DNA of 64,000 bases from Aquimonas sp044377145 (GTDB lineage: Bacteria; Pseudomonadota; Gammaproteobacteria; Xanthomonadales; Xanthomonadaceae), in the NCBI RefSeq assembly GCF_044377145.1, contig NZ_JBILJQ010000001.1, forward strand, positions 62,001-126,000, in the 5' to 3' direction. The notes under the pieces are model-generated. The model was given only the letters and a program-made list of their open reading frames with translations. It was not told the origin of the DNA and searched no databases. Within the stretch, counting starts at the first letter, position 1. Each line of letters opens with the position of its first letter. The position numbers and the translations under genes were made by a program. Of the stretch, positions 36,334 through 45,133 are shown in pieces.

Positions 36334-39300
36334 ATGAAGAGAATGCTGATCAACGCAACTCAGCAGGAAGAGTTGCGCGTGGCCATCGTTGACGGCCAGA
36401 GCCTGTACGACATCGACATCGAACAGCCCGCCAAGGAACAGAAAAAATCCAACATCTACAAAGGCCGCATCACCCGTCTTGAGCCTTCGCTTGAGGCTGC
36501 TTTCGTCGAGTACGGCGGCGACCGCCACGGTTTTCTGCCGCTGAAGGAGATTTCCCGCGACTACTTCCTGCCCGGCACCGACCCGAACAAGCACGGGATC
36601 AAGGAGCTGCTGAAGGAAGGCCAGGAGATCGTCGTCCAGGTCGACAAGGAAGAGCGCGGCAACAAGGGCGCCGCCCTGACCACGTTCATCTCGCTGGCCG
36701 GCCGCTACATGGTGCTGATGCCGAACAGCCCGCGCGCCGGTGGCGTGTCGCGCCGCATCGAGGGCGAAGACCGCCAGGCCCTGAAAGAGGCCATGGACAA
36801 GCTCAACATCCCCGACGACATGGGGATCATCATCCGCACCGCCGGCGTCGGCCGCGATGCCGAAGAGCTGCAGTGGGACCTCGACTATCTGCTGCAGGTG
36901 TGGCGCTCGATCACCGATGCCGCCCTGGCCAAGCCGGCGGCGTTCCTGATCTATCAGGAGTCGCGGCTGATCGTGCGTGCCCTGCGCGACTACCTGCGCG
37001 CTGACATCGGCGAGATCCTGATCGACTCCGAGCCGGTGTTCCAGGAAGCCAAGGATTTCGTCGAGCAGGTGATGCCGCACAACGTGCGCAAGCTGAAGCT
37101 CTACAAAGACAGCATCCCGCTGTTCAACCGCTACCAGATCGAATCGCAGATTGAGAACGCCTACGAGCGCCAGGTCCGTCTGCCCTCGGGCGGCTCGATC
37201 GTGATCGACCAGACCGAGGCGCTGACCGCGGTCGACGTCAACTCTGCGCGCGCCACCAAGGGCGGCGACATCGAGGAAACCGCGTTCAACACCAACCTGG
37301 AAGCCGCCGATGAAGTGGCCCGCCAGCTGCGGCTGCGCGACCTGGGCGGCCTGGTGGTGGTCGACTTCATCGACATGGAATCCAGCCGTCATCAGCGCGA
37401 AGTCGAAGAGCGCCTGAAGAACGCGCTGAAGGCTGATCGCGCCCGCGTGCAGATCGGTCGCATTTCGCGTTTCGGCTTGCTGGAAATGTCGCGCCAGCGC
37501 CTGCGCCCCAGCCTGGGCGAATCCAGCCAGCTGGTCTGCCCGCGCTGCGCCGGCCACGGCCGCATGCGCAGCGTCGAGTCGCTGAGCCTGTCGATCCTGC
37601 GCCTGATCGAAGAACAGGCAATGAAGGACAGCACCGGCCAGGTGCTGGTGCAGGCTCCGCACGAGATCGCAAACTTCCTGTTGAACGAGAAGCGCCGCGG
37701 CCTGATGGAAATCGAACAGCGCCACGACGTGCCGATCGTGATCGTTGCCGACGACCAGCTGGAAACGCCGCACTTCAACGTGCAGCGCATCCGCGAAGGC
37801 GAGCTCGGCGAGGAAACCACCAAGCCCAGCTACTACCGCACCTCGCCGCGCAAGCAGGAAGTGCATGCACTGACCCGCGCCAACCTCAATATTCCGCCGG
37901 CTCCGGCGGTGCGTGCGGTCAAGCCGACCAGCCCGGCCCCGATCCGAGAAGAGCGCAGCGAGGACGAGGAGCGTCCGAAGCCTGTCGCCGCAGCGGCCAC
38001 GCCGCGTCCGGTCGCAGCACAGCCACAGGCGCAGCGCCCGGCCGCAGTGGCTGCGGTTGCGGCCAAGCCCAAACCGGGCCTGTGGTCGCGGATCATGGGC
38101 GCACTGGGCCTGGCGACGACGCCCAAACCCGAACCCAGCGAAGCACAGCAGCGTACGCAGCGTGAGGGCCGCGATGGCCGCCCGGCCCGCGAAGAACGCG
38201 GCAACCGTGGCGAGAACCGTCGCAATGAGGGCCGTAGCGAGGGCCGCAATGACGGTCGCAACGAGGGTCGCAGCGACGGCCGCAGCGACAAGCCGGCCGA
38301 GACCCGCGGTGAAGCGCGCGGCGAGCAGCAACGCGAGCGCGGAAATCGTCCACAGAAGGGCGGCGGCGGACAGCAGCAACAGCCCAAGCAGCCGCAGGAA
38401 GAACGCGCCGACAAGGACAACGGCCGCAACAACCGCCAGAACCCGCGTCAGGACGGCCGTGGCGACAAGCTTGAGGGCAAGCCTGAGCGCCCCGATCGTG
38501 GCGAAGTTGGGCGTCGTGAGCGCAGCGCTGAACCCGTCGCAGCCGCGCCGGATCGGCCCAGCCGCGCCGAGGCTCAGGCCGAGCGTCGCGAGCGCGCCGC
38601 CGAAGCGCAGGCAGCCCGACCCTCGCCCGAGCTGATGGATGCCGCCGCGCTGGCCGCTGCAGCCGCCGTGGCGGCCGAAGCCTCTGCGACCGGCGCTGAA
38701 GTGCTCAACCCGGAAGCCGCCGCTGAGAACGGCGCCGATACCGGCACTGCAGGGCGTCGCCGCCGCGGACGTCGCGGTGGTCGCCGCAGGCGTCGTGAGG
38801 GCGGGGCTGCCGGTGAAGGCAGCGATCAGGCACTCGGTCTGGACGACGAAGCCGAGGGCGAAGACGAGGCTGAGGAAAAGGTTGCAGCAGCAGTCGCGCC
38901 GACCCGTGCAGCGCGCCCGGCCGTGGCCGTTGAAGCAGTCGCTGTGACCGCGAACGACGATGCTGCTGAGCTCGTGCCCGCTGCAGCCGAAACCGACGAC
39001 GACAGCGAAATTGTTGCCCGCGCTCCCGAAGCCCCCGCCCGCGGCGAAGCACCGATCTTCGTGCCGGTGCCGATGCCGCGTGCGGCCACGGCGGCTGCAG
39101 AGTCCGCCCAAGCGGCACGCGCTGAGGCTGCCGAAGCCGACCCAGCTCCCACGCCCCGTCCGCCGCGCCCGCCACGCGTGCGTGCACCGGCCGAAGCTGC
39201 AGCCGCAGCAACGGTCGCCGCGGTGACCAGCCCGGTTGCAGTAGAGGCCTTGGAGGCACCTGCTGCGCCTGCTCAGGTCGCTGTCGAGGTCGCGACTGCG

Positions 39301-40113
39301 GCCGCTGAGGTGAGGATTGAGGCGCCGGCTGAGGCGGCGGTCGTGACGACCATCGCGGCCGAAACGCCTGCTGTCGCCACTGACAAAGCTGCCGCAACGG
39401 CTGAAGCACCTGCGGTCGTGACTGAGGTGGCTTCGTCAGTTGTCGAGACAGCGCCACCCGCCCCCGTAGCTTCTCTCATCGAGCCAGTTGCGGCAGCGCA
39501 GGCAGTCGAACCCGTGCAGGCGCCGCCCGCAGCCACTCTCGAGGCGGAAGCCGCGACGGTCGCAACGCCGCGGTCCCCGGCTGTGGTTGAGCCTGCTCCC
39601 GCTGAAGCGGTTGAGGTCGTTATCGCGGCCGCACCTGCAGCGGCGGCGGTCGCGGTCGTCGAGGCCGCACCGGTTGTCGTCGCAGAAGCGACGCATGCAG
39701 TACCGGTAGTGGCGGCGGTGATCGAGGTGCCAGCTCCGGCGCAGATGCCCGCGACTGAAACCGCAACGACGGGGCCCACAGCGGCCGAGGCCGAAGCGAA
39801 AGTCGAGGTCGTCATCGAACGCGTCGCCGAGGTCAAGCCCGTATCCGAAGTCGTGATCGCGCCGCCCGCGCCGGTGGTGGTTGCGAGCCCGCCCGCAGCT
39901 TTCGTCCCGGTCGAGACGGCAATCGAGGTCGCCACACCGGCAGTTGTCGAAGCCGGGGCAACGCCGGCGGTCGAGGTTTCGATCGAGCCGACGCTTGCGA
40001 AGCCAGCCGCTGTGGTCGCGGAAGCGACCGATGCGAATGCGGTGGAGTCCAGCCCGATTGACGATGCTGCTGCGCAGCCTGCAGCTGAGCCACGCCAGGA
40101 GCGGCTGATCTAG
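36334..40113 (+). CDS. rne: Ribonuclease E
   Basis: RNase E starts mRNA decay and matures rRNA and tRNA. The catalytic half (residues 1-510) shows the MKRMLINATQ start, an S1 domain (about 38-120), the magnesium ligands Asp301 and Asp344, and the zinc-link CPRC at 402-405, matching E. coli 303, 346 and 404-407. The non-catalytic half is very long: a basic Arg/Gly/Asn part with [NS][ED]GR repeats from residue 631, an Arg-rich block (RRRRGRRGGRRRRREGG), then about 400 residues of Ala/Val/Glu/Pro low complexity. Total 1259 residues against 1061 in E. coli. Partner-binding motifs were not recognised in the tail. Confidence 0.96.
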   Translation: MKRMLINATQQEELRVAIVDGQSLYDIDIEQPAKEQKKSNIYKGRITRLEPSLEAAFVEYGGDRHGFLPLKEISRDYFLPGTDPNKHGIKELLKEGQEIVVQVDKEERGNKGAALTTFISLAGRYMVLMPNSPRAGGVSRRIEGEDRQALKEAMDKLNIPDDMGIIIRTAGVGRDAEELQWDLDYLLQVWRSITDAALAKPAAFLIYQESRLIVRALRDYLRADIGEILIDSEPVFQEAKDFVEQVMPHNVRKLKLYKDSIPLFNRYQIESQIENAYERQVRLPSGGSIVIDQTEALTAVDVNSARATKGGDIEETAFNTNLEAADEVARQLRLRDLGGLVVVDFIDMESSRHQREVEERLKNALKADRARVQIGRISRFGLLEMSRQRLRPSLGESSQLVCPRCAGHGRMRSVESLSLSILRLIEEQAMKDSTGQVLVQAPHEIANFLLNEKRRGLMEIEQRHDVPIVIVADDQLETPHFNVQRIREGELGEETTKPSYYRTSPRKQEVHALTRANLNIPPAPAVRAVKPTSPAPIREERSEDEERPKPVAAAATPRPVAAQPQAQRPAAVAAVAAKPKPGLWSRIMGALGLATTPKPEPSEAQQRTQREGRDGRPAREERGNRGENRRNEGRSEGRNDGRNEGRSDGRSDKPAETRGEARGEQQRERGNRPQKGGGGQQQQPKQPQEERADKDNGRNNRQNPRQDGRGDKLEGKPERPDRGEVGRRERSAEPVAAAPDRPSRAEAQAERRERAAEAQAARPSPELMDAAALAAAAAVAAEASATGAEVLNPEAAAENGADTGTAGRRRRGRRGGRRRRREGGAAGEGSDQALGLDDEAEGEDEAEEKVAAAVAPTRAARPAVAVEAVAVTANDDAAELVPAAAETDDDSEIVARAPEAPARGEAPIFVPVPMPRAATAAAESAQAARAEAAEADPAPTPRPPRPPRVRAPAEAAAAATVAAVTSPVAVEALEAPAAPAQVAVEVATAAAEVRIEAPAEAAVVTTIAAETPAVATDKAAATAEAPAVVTEVASSVVETAPPAPVASLIEPVAAAQAVEPVQAPPAATLEAEAATVATPRSPAVVEPAPAEAVEVVIAAAPAAAAVAVVEAAPVVVAEATHAVPVVAAVIEVPAPAQMPATETATTGPTAAEAEAKVEVVIERVAEVKPVSEVVIAPPAPVVVASPPAAFVPVETAIEVATPAVVEAGATPAVEVSIEPTLAKPAAVVAEATDANAVESSPIDDAAAQPAAEPRQERLI
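38224..38289 (+). repeat. Tandem repeat coding [NS][ED]GR in rne
   Basis: Five full four-codon units (NEGR, SEGR, NDGR, NEGR, SDGR) and a partial sixth occur at residues 631-652 of RNase E, in the disordered basic region. A 12-base unit may expand or contract by slippage. Confidence 0.8.
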
Positions 40114-40148
40114 TCGGCCGATCTACGCAGCAACTCGCCTGAAACGTG

Positions 40149-40179
40149 CGGCGGCCCGGGAAATCCGGGCCGCCGTTTT
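40149..40179 (+). terminator. Intrinsic terminator of rne
   Basis: A perfect 11-bp GC stem (40149-40159 with 40165-40175) closes a GAAAT loop and is followed by TTTT. It lies 36 bases after the rne stop. Confidence 0.92.
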
Positions 40180-40224
40180 CAGTTGTGGACGGGCGCCACG
40201 ACGACTCAGCTACGCGCGTTTTCT

Positions 40225-40246
40225 CCCCTCTCCCAGTGGGAGAGGG
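40225..40246. repeat. Palindromic CCCTCTCCC/GGGAGAGGG repeat
   Basis: CCCTCTCCC, AGT and GGGAGAGGG form a hairpin, followed by a second GGGAGAGGG at 40251-40259. Repeats of this kind are scattered between genes in Xanthomonadales and pseudomonads. The rest of the 40114-40609 gap holds the rne terminator and the element at 40422. Confidence 0.65.
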
Positions 40247-40421
40247 TCTGGGGAGAGGGTTCGTCAGCCCTCGAACTCCATACCCGCGCCAACACGTCGC
40301 GCGATCATCCAGGCGCGATCAAGCACAAGACGGGGCAAAGTCGGGCAACAACGAACTGCGCGCGGTCCGCGCGCAGACCCCAAGCCGCTAGCCACTTCAG
40401 CGCCACGCCAGAATTGCGCCG

Positions 40422-40588
40422 CTAGCAGCCTGTCGGGCTTTGGGGGTCGAGGCGAAAATCCGACTGCGCGAGGACAGTTTTTCGACGATTCGCAGGCCGA
40501 GTGGGCTCTCTTGGTCAAGAATCGGCGGAAAAGTGGACCGCGCAGGCGGATTTGCAGCCCGGCCAACCACAGTCCGACAGGCTGCTAG
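40422..40588 (+). mobile_element. MITE-like palindromic element, copy 1
   Basis: This 167-base element begins CTAGCAGCCTGTCGG and ends with the reverse complement CCGACAGGCTGCTAG, a perfect 15-base terminal inverted repeat. Internal arms are also complementary (AAATCCG with CGGATTT), so the whole unit is a long imperfect palindrome. A near-identical inverted copy lies at 53570-53738. It encodes no protein and no target duplication was seen. It sits 21 bases after the stop of the convergent response regulator gene. Confidence 0.85.
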
Positions 40589-40609
40589 GCTGGGCCTTGC
40601 ACCGCCCGC

Positions 40610-41251
40610 CTACTCGCTGCCCGGATCAAGCAGCCCATGCTGGCGCGCGAAGCGGGCCAGCGACACCACATCACGCACGCCAAGCTTGTCGTAGACCCGA
40701 TATTTATGCGTGGCAACAGTCTTGGCGCTCAAGCTCAGGCGCTCGCCGATCTCGGTCATCTTGCGGCCCTGGGCCAGTAGCAGGGCGACTTCGAGCTCGC
40801 GCGGGGTCAGGCTTTCCACCACCGATGCGTGACCATTCAGGCCGTCGAGCGCGATCTGCCGCGCGATGTCAGCGCCGATATAGCGGCGCCCGCGCGCGAC
40901 CTCGCGGATCGCCTGCATCAGCTCCTGACCCGGACAGCCCTTGCTGAGATAGCCGGAAGCGCCCGCTTCGAGCACGCGCTTCGGCATCGGGCCATCGCTC
41001 AACACCGACACCATGATCAGTCGACTCGACGGCAGGCTGCGCGACAGCCGCTCGGTGACCTCCAGCCCGGACAGCCCCGGCATATGGAAGTCGCACAGCA
41101 CCACATCGGGCTTGAGCTTGCGCAGCAAGGGCAGCGCCAATTCACCCGAAGCCGCTTCGCCGACCACCTCGAAATCTGCTTCACCAGCCAGGATCGCCTT
41201 GATACCGCTGCGAACCAGTTCATGGTCGTCAACCAGGAAAATCCGAATCAT
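40610..41251 (-). CDS. GacA/UvrY-like response regulator
   Basis: The 213-residue protein has a receiver domain with Asp8-Asp9 and phosphoacceptor Asp54 (VVLCDFHMPG) and a C-terminal LuxR-type helix-turn-helix (about 145-205) with SAKTVATHKYRVYDKLGV. The start MIRIFLVDDHELVRSGI and the C-terminal RQHGLLD are close to GacA/UvrY, which switch on CsrB/RsmZ-type small RNAs under a BarA/GacS kinase. No uvrC lies next to it, unlike the usual gacA-uvrC pair, so the name is not certain. Start ATG 41251 was chosen; the longer frame lacks similarity. Confidence 0.8.
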   Translation of the reverse strand: MIRIFLVDDHELVRSGIKAILAGEADFEVVGEAASGELALPLLRKLKPDVVLCDFHMPGLSGLEVTERLSRSLPSSRLIMVSVLSDGPMPKRVLEAGASGYLSKGCPGQELMQAIREVARGRRYIGADIARQIALDGLNGHASVVESLTPRELEVALLLAQGRKMTEIGERLSLSAKTVATHKYRVYDKLGVRDVVSLARFARQHGLLDPGSE

Positions 41252-41382
41252 CGTGTGCCCCCGCACGGTGCCGCCCCAGCCCCCCACGCCCAGCAATCCC
41301 CTGGCTGGACAATCATGCTGCATGTCTACCCGCATTCACCGCCGTGATGCAACCGTGAGCGCACCTGCGCCCGCGTTCGCAC

Positions 41383-42036
41383 TTACCAGACCAGATCGTC
41401 CGGCACCTGGAAACGCGGATCGACGTAGTCCTCGCCGCCCTCCTGGGCGTTGGGGTCGACCTTCAGCGCCAGGCATTCGGGCATGAAGCCCCGCGCGACC
41501 TGCGCATGCTCCAGGCTGACCAGGTGATAGCGCCCGCCGGCGGCAACCACGGCCAGCTCGCCACCGTTCAGGAGTTTGAGCTGCTCGGCGGTGACGTAAA
41601 TGCGGCGGATCTTGCCGGCGTGTTCGAAGTGTCGCGGCAGGTCAGCTTGTGGATTGTTCAGCGACGCACTCTGCATCAGGGTGTGCAGGCCGAGCCGAGC
41701 CTCGCGACGACGCGCGGCTTCGGCCTGTCGCTCGCGCTCAAGACGTTGCTGCTCTTCGCGCTCGGTGCGCGTGCGCAGGGCATAGGCACGGGCCAGATCG
41801 ATCTCTTCAGCACTGCCTGTGCTCGGCGCGGAAGATGCAGGCTTGCCGCGACCGCGATCGTTGCGCGGCGGCCGGGAACGCTCCTGATCGCCGCCGGAAC
41901 GCTTGCCCTGCGATGGCCGCGACGCGCCGGCATCGGCATTCGTTGTGCCTTGCGGCGGACGACGCTCGGGCCGCGGCGGCGGCTCAGGGGCCTTGAAGCC
42001 AAGCTTGGTCAGCTGATCGCGTAGTGATGTTGTCAT
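41383..42036 (-). CDS. DUF2058 (YaiL-type) protein
   Basis: The 217-residue protein matches the DUF2058 family: the N-terminal SLRDQLTKLGF, a charged helical region (EREEQQRLERERQAEAARR, about 90-112) and a C-terminal domain with GKIRRIYVTAEQLKLLNGG and ARGFMPECLALK. Family members are described as nucleic-acid-associated, without a defined role. The N-terminal third is a Pro/Arg/Gly-rich disordered linker, longer than in E. coli YaiL. It stands alone on the minus strand between gacA-like and slyX. Confidence 0.8.
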   Translation of the reverse strand: MTTSLRDQLTKLGFKAPEPPPRPERRPPQGTTNADAGASRPSQGKRSGGDQERSRPPRNDRGRGKPASSAPSTGSAEEIDLARAYALRTRTEREEQQRLERERQAEAARRREARLGLHTLMQSASLNNPQADLPRHFEHAGKIRRIYVTAEQLKLLNGGELAVVAAGGRYHLVSLEHAQVARGFMPECLALKVDPNAQEGGEDYVDPRFQVPDDLVW

Positions 42037-42087
42037 GGGCTTGAACGGTATTCTTAGAGGAGTCAGGGTAACGCGCTGCGCCGCAGT

Positions 42088-42315
42088 CTAGTAGTGCGGC
42101 GGCGGCGGTTCCTGTGACGGGTCGGCGTACAGCAGACCGCGCAGCGCCTTGAGATCGGTCAATGACAGCTCGAAACGGCGCTCGAGCTGCTCGATGCGCA
42201 GGGCCTGGTCGGTCACCACGGCATTCAGGCGCTGCAGGGTGTCGTCCTGGAACGCGAGCCGCATTTCCAGTTCGACCACGCGCTCGACCAGCTGTGCCAC
42301 ATGCTGCTCATCCAC
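42088..42315 (-). CDS. slyX: SlyX protein
   Basis: This 75-residue coiled-coil protein has the SlyX pattern VVELEMRLAFQDDTLQRLN and QLERRFE, ending in the typical proline-rich PPPPHY. Its function is unknown. Its start overlaps the end of ugd by eight bases, so it is translated as the second gene of that unit, an uncommon partner for slyX. Confidence 0.92.
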   Translation of the reverse strand: MDEQHVAQLVERVVELEMRLAFQDDTLQRLNAVVTDQALRIEQLERRFELSLTDLKALRGLLYADPSQEPPPPHY

Positions 42316-43654
42316 GAGCAGTCACCTGCAGCGAGCGGCCGCGGCCGATGCCGTAGTAGGCGAGGCCGGCGGATTCGACCAGTTCGGGGTCGTAGATGTT
42401 GCGGCCATCGATCACCACCGGCGCACTCAGCATCGACTTGATACGGCGGAAGTTCGGGCTCCAGAAGGCCTTCCATTCAGTCACCACCACCAGTGCATCG
42501 GCACCCTCCAGTGCCGCATAGGGTTCGTCGACCAGCACCAGGTCGGCGCGCTCGCCGTAGATGCGGCGGGCCTCCTCGCGGGCCTCGGGATCAAACGCCG
42601 CCACGCTGGCGCCATCGGCCCACAGCTGCTCGATCAGGCGCCGCGCCGGCGCCTCGCGCATGTCATCGGTATTGGGCTTGAAAGCCAGGCCCCACAGCGC
42701 GATGCGGCGGCCTTTCAGAGTGCCGAAGTGGCGGCGCAGCAGGTCGTGCAGCTTGTCCTTCTGGCGATGGTTGACGGCCTCTACGGCCTCGAGGATGCGG
42801 GCGTCAAAGCCATGCGCGCCAGCGGTTCGATGCAGCGCCTGGACATCCTTGGGAAAGCAGCTGCCGCCATAGCCAGCGCCCGGGTAGATGAAGGAGAAGC
42901 CGATCCGCGGGTCCGAGCCGATGCCGATGCGCACCTTCTCGATATCGGCGCCAAGGTGTTCGGCGAGGTTGGCCATCTCGTTCATGAAGCTGATCTTGGT
43001 CGCCAGCATCGCGTTGGCGGCGTACTTGGTCAGCTCGGCCGAGCGCAGATCCATCGCGACGATGCGCTCGTGATTGCGGTTGAACGGCGCATACAGGGCG
43101 CGCAGCAGGCTGAGCGCGCGGGCGCTGTCGCAGCCGATGATGATGCGGTCGGGGCGCATGCAGTCCTTGACCGCATCGCCTTCCTTGAGGAATTCGGGGT
43201 TGGAGGCGACATCGAAAGCGATGTCGGAACCACGGACCTTGAGGGCTTCGGCAACGGCCGCCTGCACGCGGTCCGCGGTGCCCACCGGCACCGTCGATTT
43301 GGTCACCACCAGCGCCTCACGCTGCAGGTGCTCACCGATCGTGCGCGCCACCGTGAGCACGTGGCGCAGGTCGGCGCTACCGTCCTCATCCGGCGGCGTG
43401 CCGACGGCGATGAAGATGATGTCGGCATCGGCCAGCGCGGCCGCGGCGTCGGTGGTGAACAGCAGGCGCCCGGCGCGGCTGTTCTCCAGCACCATGGGCT
43501 CAAGCCCGGGCTCGAAAATCGGCACCTTGCCGGCGCGCAGACCCTCGACCTTGGCGGCGTCGATATCAACGCAGGTGACGGTATTGCCCACTTCCGCAAG
43601 GCAGGTGCCGGTCACCAGGCCGACATAGCCGGTGCCGAAAACAGTGATGTTCAT
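42308..43654 (-). CDS. ugd: UDP-glucose 6-dehydrogenase
   Basis: The 448-residue enzyme oxidises UDP-glucose twice to UDP-glucuronate, for polysaccharide or lipid A sugar synthesis. The N-terminal NAD loop is GTGYVG (residues 7-12). The catalytic Cys266 lies in GYGGSCFPKD, with the central helix segment KYAANAMLATKISFMNE before it. The C-terminal UDP-binding domain includes LWGLAFKPNTDDMREAP. It is followed by slyX with an eight-base overlap; no sugar transferase is nearby. Confidence 0.96.
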   Translation of the reverse strand: MNITVFGTGYVGLVTGTCLAEVGNTVTCVDIDAAKVEGLRAGKVPIFEPGLEPMVLENSRAGRLLFTTDAAAALADADIIFIAVGTPPDEDGSADLRHVLTVARTIGEHLQREALVVTKSTVPVGTADRVQAAVAEALKVRGSDIAFDVASNPEFLKEGDAVKDCMRPDRIIIGCDSARALSLLRALYAPFNRNHERIVAMDLRSAELTKYAANAMLATKISFMNEMANLAEHLGADIEKVRIGIGSDPRIGFSFIYPGAGYGGSCFPKDVQALHRTAGAHGFDARILEAVEAVNHRQKDKLHDLLRRHFGTLKGRRIALWGLAFKPNTDDMREAPARRLIEQLWADGASVAAFDPEAREEARRIYGERADLVLVDEPYAALEGADALVVVTEWKAFWSPNFRRIKSMLSAPVVIDGRNIYDPELVESAGLAYYGIGRGRSLQVTARG

Positions 43655-43748
43655 GCGCAGACTCCAAACGGGGGCGCGAGGATAGCAGACTGTGATGGAT
43701 ATCCCATTTCAAGCGCAATCGGCGCATCGAACTCGATGGCGCCCGCTC

Positions 43749-43786
43749 AAAACGCGAGCGGCCGGCGGATCAGATCCGCCGGCCGC
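43749..43786 (-). terminator. Terminator of the FKBP gene
   Basis: A 13-bp perfect stem (43758-43770 with 43774-43786) has a three-base loop. Read on the minus strand it is followed after five bases by TTTT. It lies 23 bases after the FKBP stop. Confidence 0.75.
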
Positions 43787-43808
43787 AGGGTGCTGCATGT
43801 CGCGAAAC

Positions 43809-44546
43809 TTACTCGGCTGCCGGCTGCGCGGATGCGGCCTGCGGCGCAACGATCTCAATCAGCTCGACCTCGAACACCAGGGTCGAGTTCGGGCCGATCG
43901 GACCCGGCGTGCCGCGGTCGCCATAAGCCAGTTCCGACGGCAGCCACAGGGTGTACTTGCTGCCGACCGTCATCAGCTGCAGGGCTTCAGTCCAGCCGGG
44001 GATGACCGCGTTCAGCGCGAACTGCGCCGGCTCACCGCGATCGACCGAGCTGTCGAACTTGGTACCGTCGAGCAGGGTGCCGGTGTAGTGCACCTTGACC
44101 GTGTCGGTCGCGGCCGGGCGCGGGCCGGTGCCTTCGGTGACGACCTGGTACTGCAGGCCGGACTCGGTGGTCTTCACGCCCGCCTTGCTCTTGTTGGCGG
44201 CGAGGAAGGCTTCACCCTCGCTGCGGTTCTTGGTGGCGGCTTCCTGCTGCGCTGCAGCCTGCTTGGCCTGCAGACGCTCGGAGAACGCCTGCTGCACGGC
44301 CATCGCTTCTTCCTGGCTGATCGCGGGCTCGGTGCCGGCCAGGCCGGTCTCGATGCCGCGCACCAGGACCTTCAGGTCGACCTCGTCCTTGATCTGAACC
44401 AGCGAGCCGGCGATCTGCAGGCCGATGACGTAGCTGATCTTGTCTTTATCGGTTTCCAGCGTGTCCTCGGCAACAACGAAGGACGAAAACCCGATCGCAG
44501 CGACAGTGGCCGCAGCGAGCAGGGTGGTGCGCAGGGAGTGCTTCAT
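43809..44546 (-). CDS. fkpA: Periplasmic FKBP-type peptidyl-prolyl isomerase
   Basis: The 245-residue product has a signal peptide ending near SSFVVA (residue 25). A helical dimerisation domain follows (about 30-120: KISYVIGLQIAGSL, then QQAFSERLQAKQAAAQQ). The FKBP domain is at about 130-235, with TVKVHYTGTLLDGTKFDSS, PGWTEALQLM and GPNSTLVFEVELI. This is the FkpA/Mip layout, a chaperone and isomerase for envelope proteins. ATG 44546 has GGAG upstream; a longer frame begins at 44675 without similarity. The exact paralogue (fkpA or mip) is not decided by the sequence. Confidence 0.9.
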   Translation of the reverse strand: MKHSLRTTLLAAATVAAIGFSSFVVAEDTLETDKDKISYVIGLQIAGSLVQIKDEVDLKVLVRGIETGLAGTEPAISQEEAMAVQQAFSERLQAKQAAAQQEAATKNRSEGEAFLAANKSKAGVKTTESGLQYQVVTEGTGPRPAATDTVKVHYTGTLLDGTKFDSSVDRGEPAQFALNAVIPGWTEALQLMTVGSKYTLWLPSELAYGDRGTPGPIGPNSTLVFEVELIEIVAPQAASAQPAAE

Positions 44547-44681
44547 GGGTTCTCCAACAGTGGGAGCCGTAAATCCGACGGCTTCGGGGCTCGATATTGT
44601 GGGGTGCACCCCGCAGGGGTGCAACGCCGCGGGCCAAGACTGCGCTTGGCGCGAAAGGTTCAACGGCATTTGCAATCGAAC

Positions 44682-45110
44682 TCAGACCGGCAAAAGCGGA
44701 CCCAAGGCGAGCAGATGACAGGCCAGCACGCCCGCGGTCAACCAGCCGCGCAGGCGACGGAACCAGGCCGGCGCGCGCATTCGATCGGCCGGCACATCCA
44801 GCCACCACTGGCCGACAAAGCCGGCTGCGAGCAGGATCAAGCCCGCCACCGGCGGCGCCTGCAGGACGCCAAGCGCATACAGGCTCGGCAACACCGCCAG
44901 CACGAACTGCGCGGGCGAGCCGGCTTCAAGCGCGCGGCCCCAGCGCACCCCGCCGAGGAAGGAGAGAATCAAGGCCGAGTAGGCCAACAGGGCCGGCAAC
45001 GCGAGCGAGCGCCACGGCGGCGACCACACCGACAGTGCCAGCAACGCGAACGGGGCGAGGCCGAGCAGGCCCAGCCAGATCGCCATCGATTCCGCTTTGC
45101 CTGCTTTCAC
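44682..45110 (-). CDS. DUF3429 membrane protein
   Basis: The 142-residue protein has about four hydrophobic helices, with the conserved motif ILSFLGGVRWGRAL and WWLDVPADRMRAP of the DUF3429 family (unknown function). GTG 45110 was chosen because GGAGGG lies at a good distance; ATG 45086 would remove eight residues. Its start is only 23 bases from the start of the divergent NTF2-like gene, so the promoters must lie inside the opposite genes or overlap. Confidence 0.75.
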   Translation of the reverse strand: MKAGKAESMAIWLGLLGLAPFALLALSVWSPPWRSLALPALLAYSALILSFLGGVRWGRALEAGSPAQFVLAVLPSLYALGVLQAPPVAGLILLAAGFVGQWWLDVPADRMRAPAWFRRLRGWLTAGVLACHLLALGPLLPV

Positions 45111-45133
45111 GTGTGTTCCCTCCGTCCGCGTTC

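Noticed and set aside
36307..39111. 934-residue minus-strand frame opposite rne
   Set aside because: It is an antisense shadow of rne with low-complexity composition; rne is certain from its motifs.
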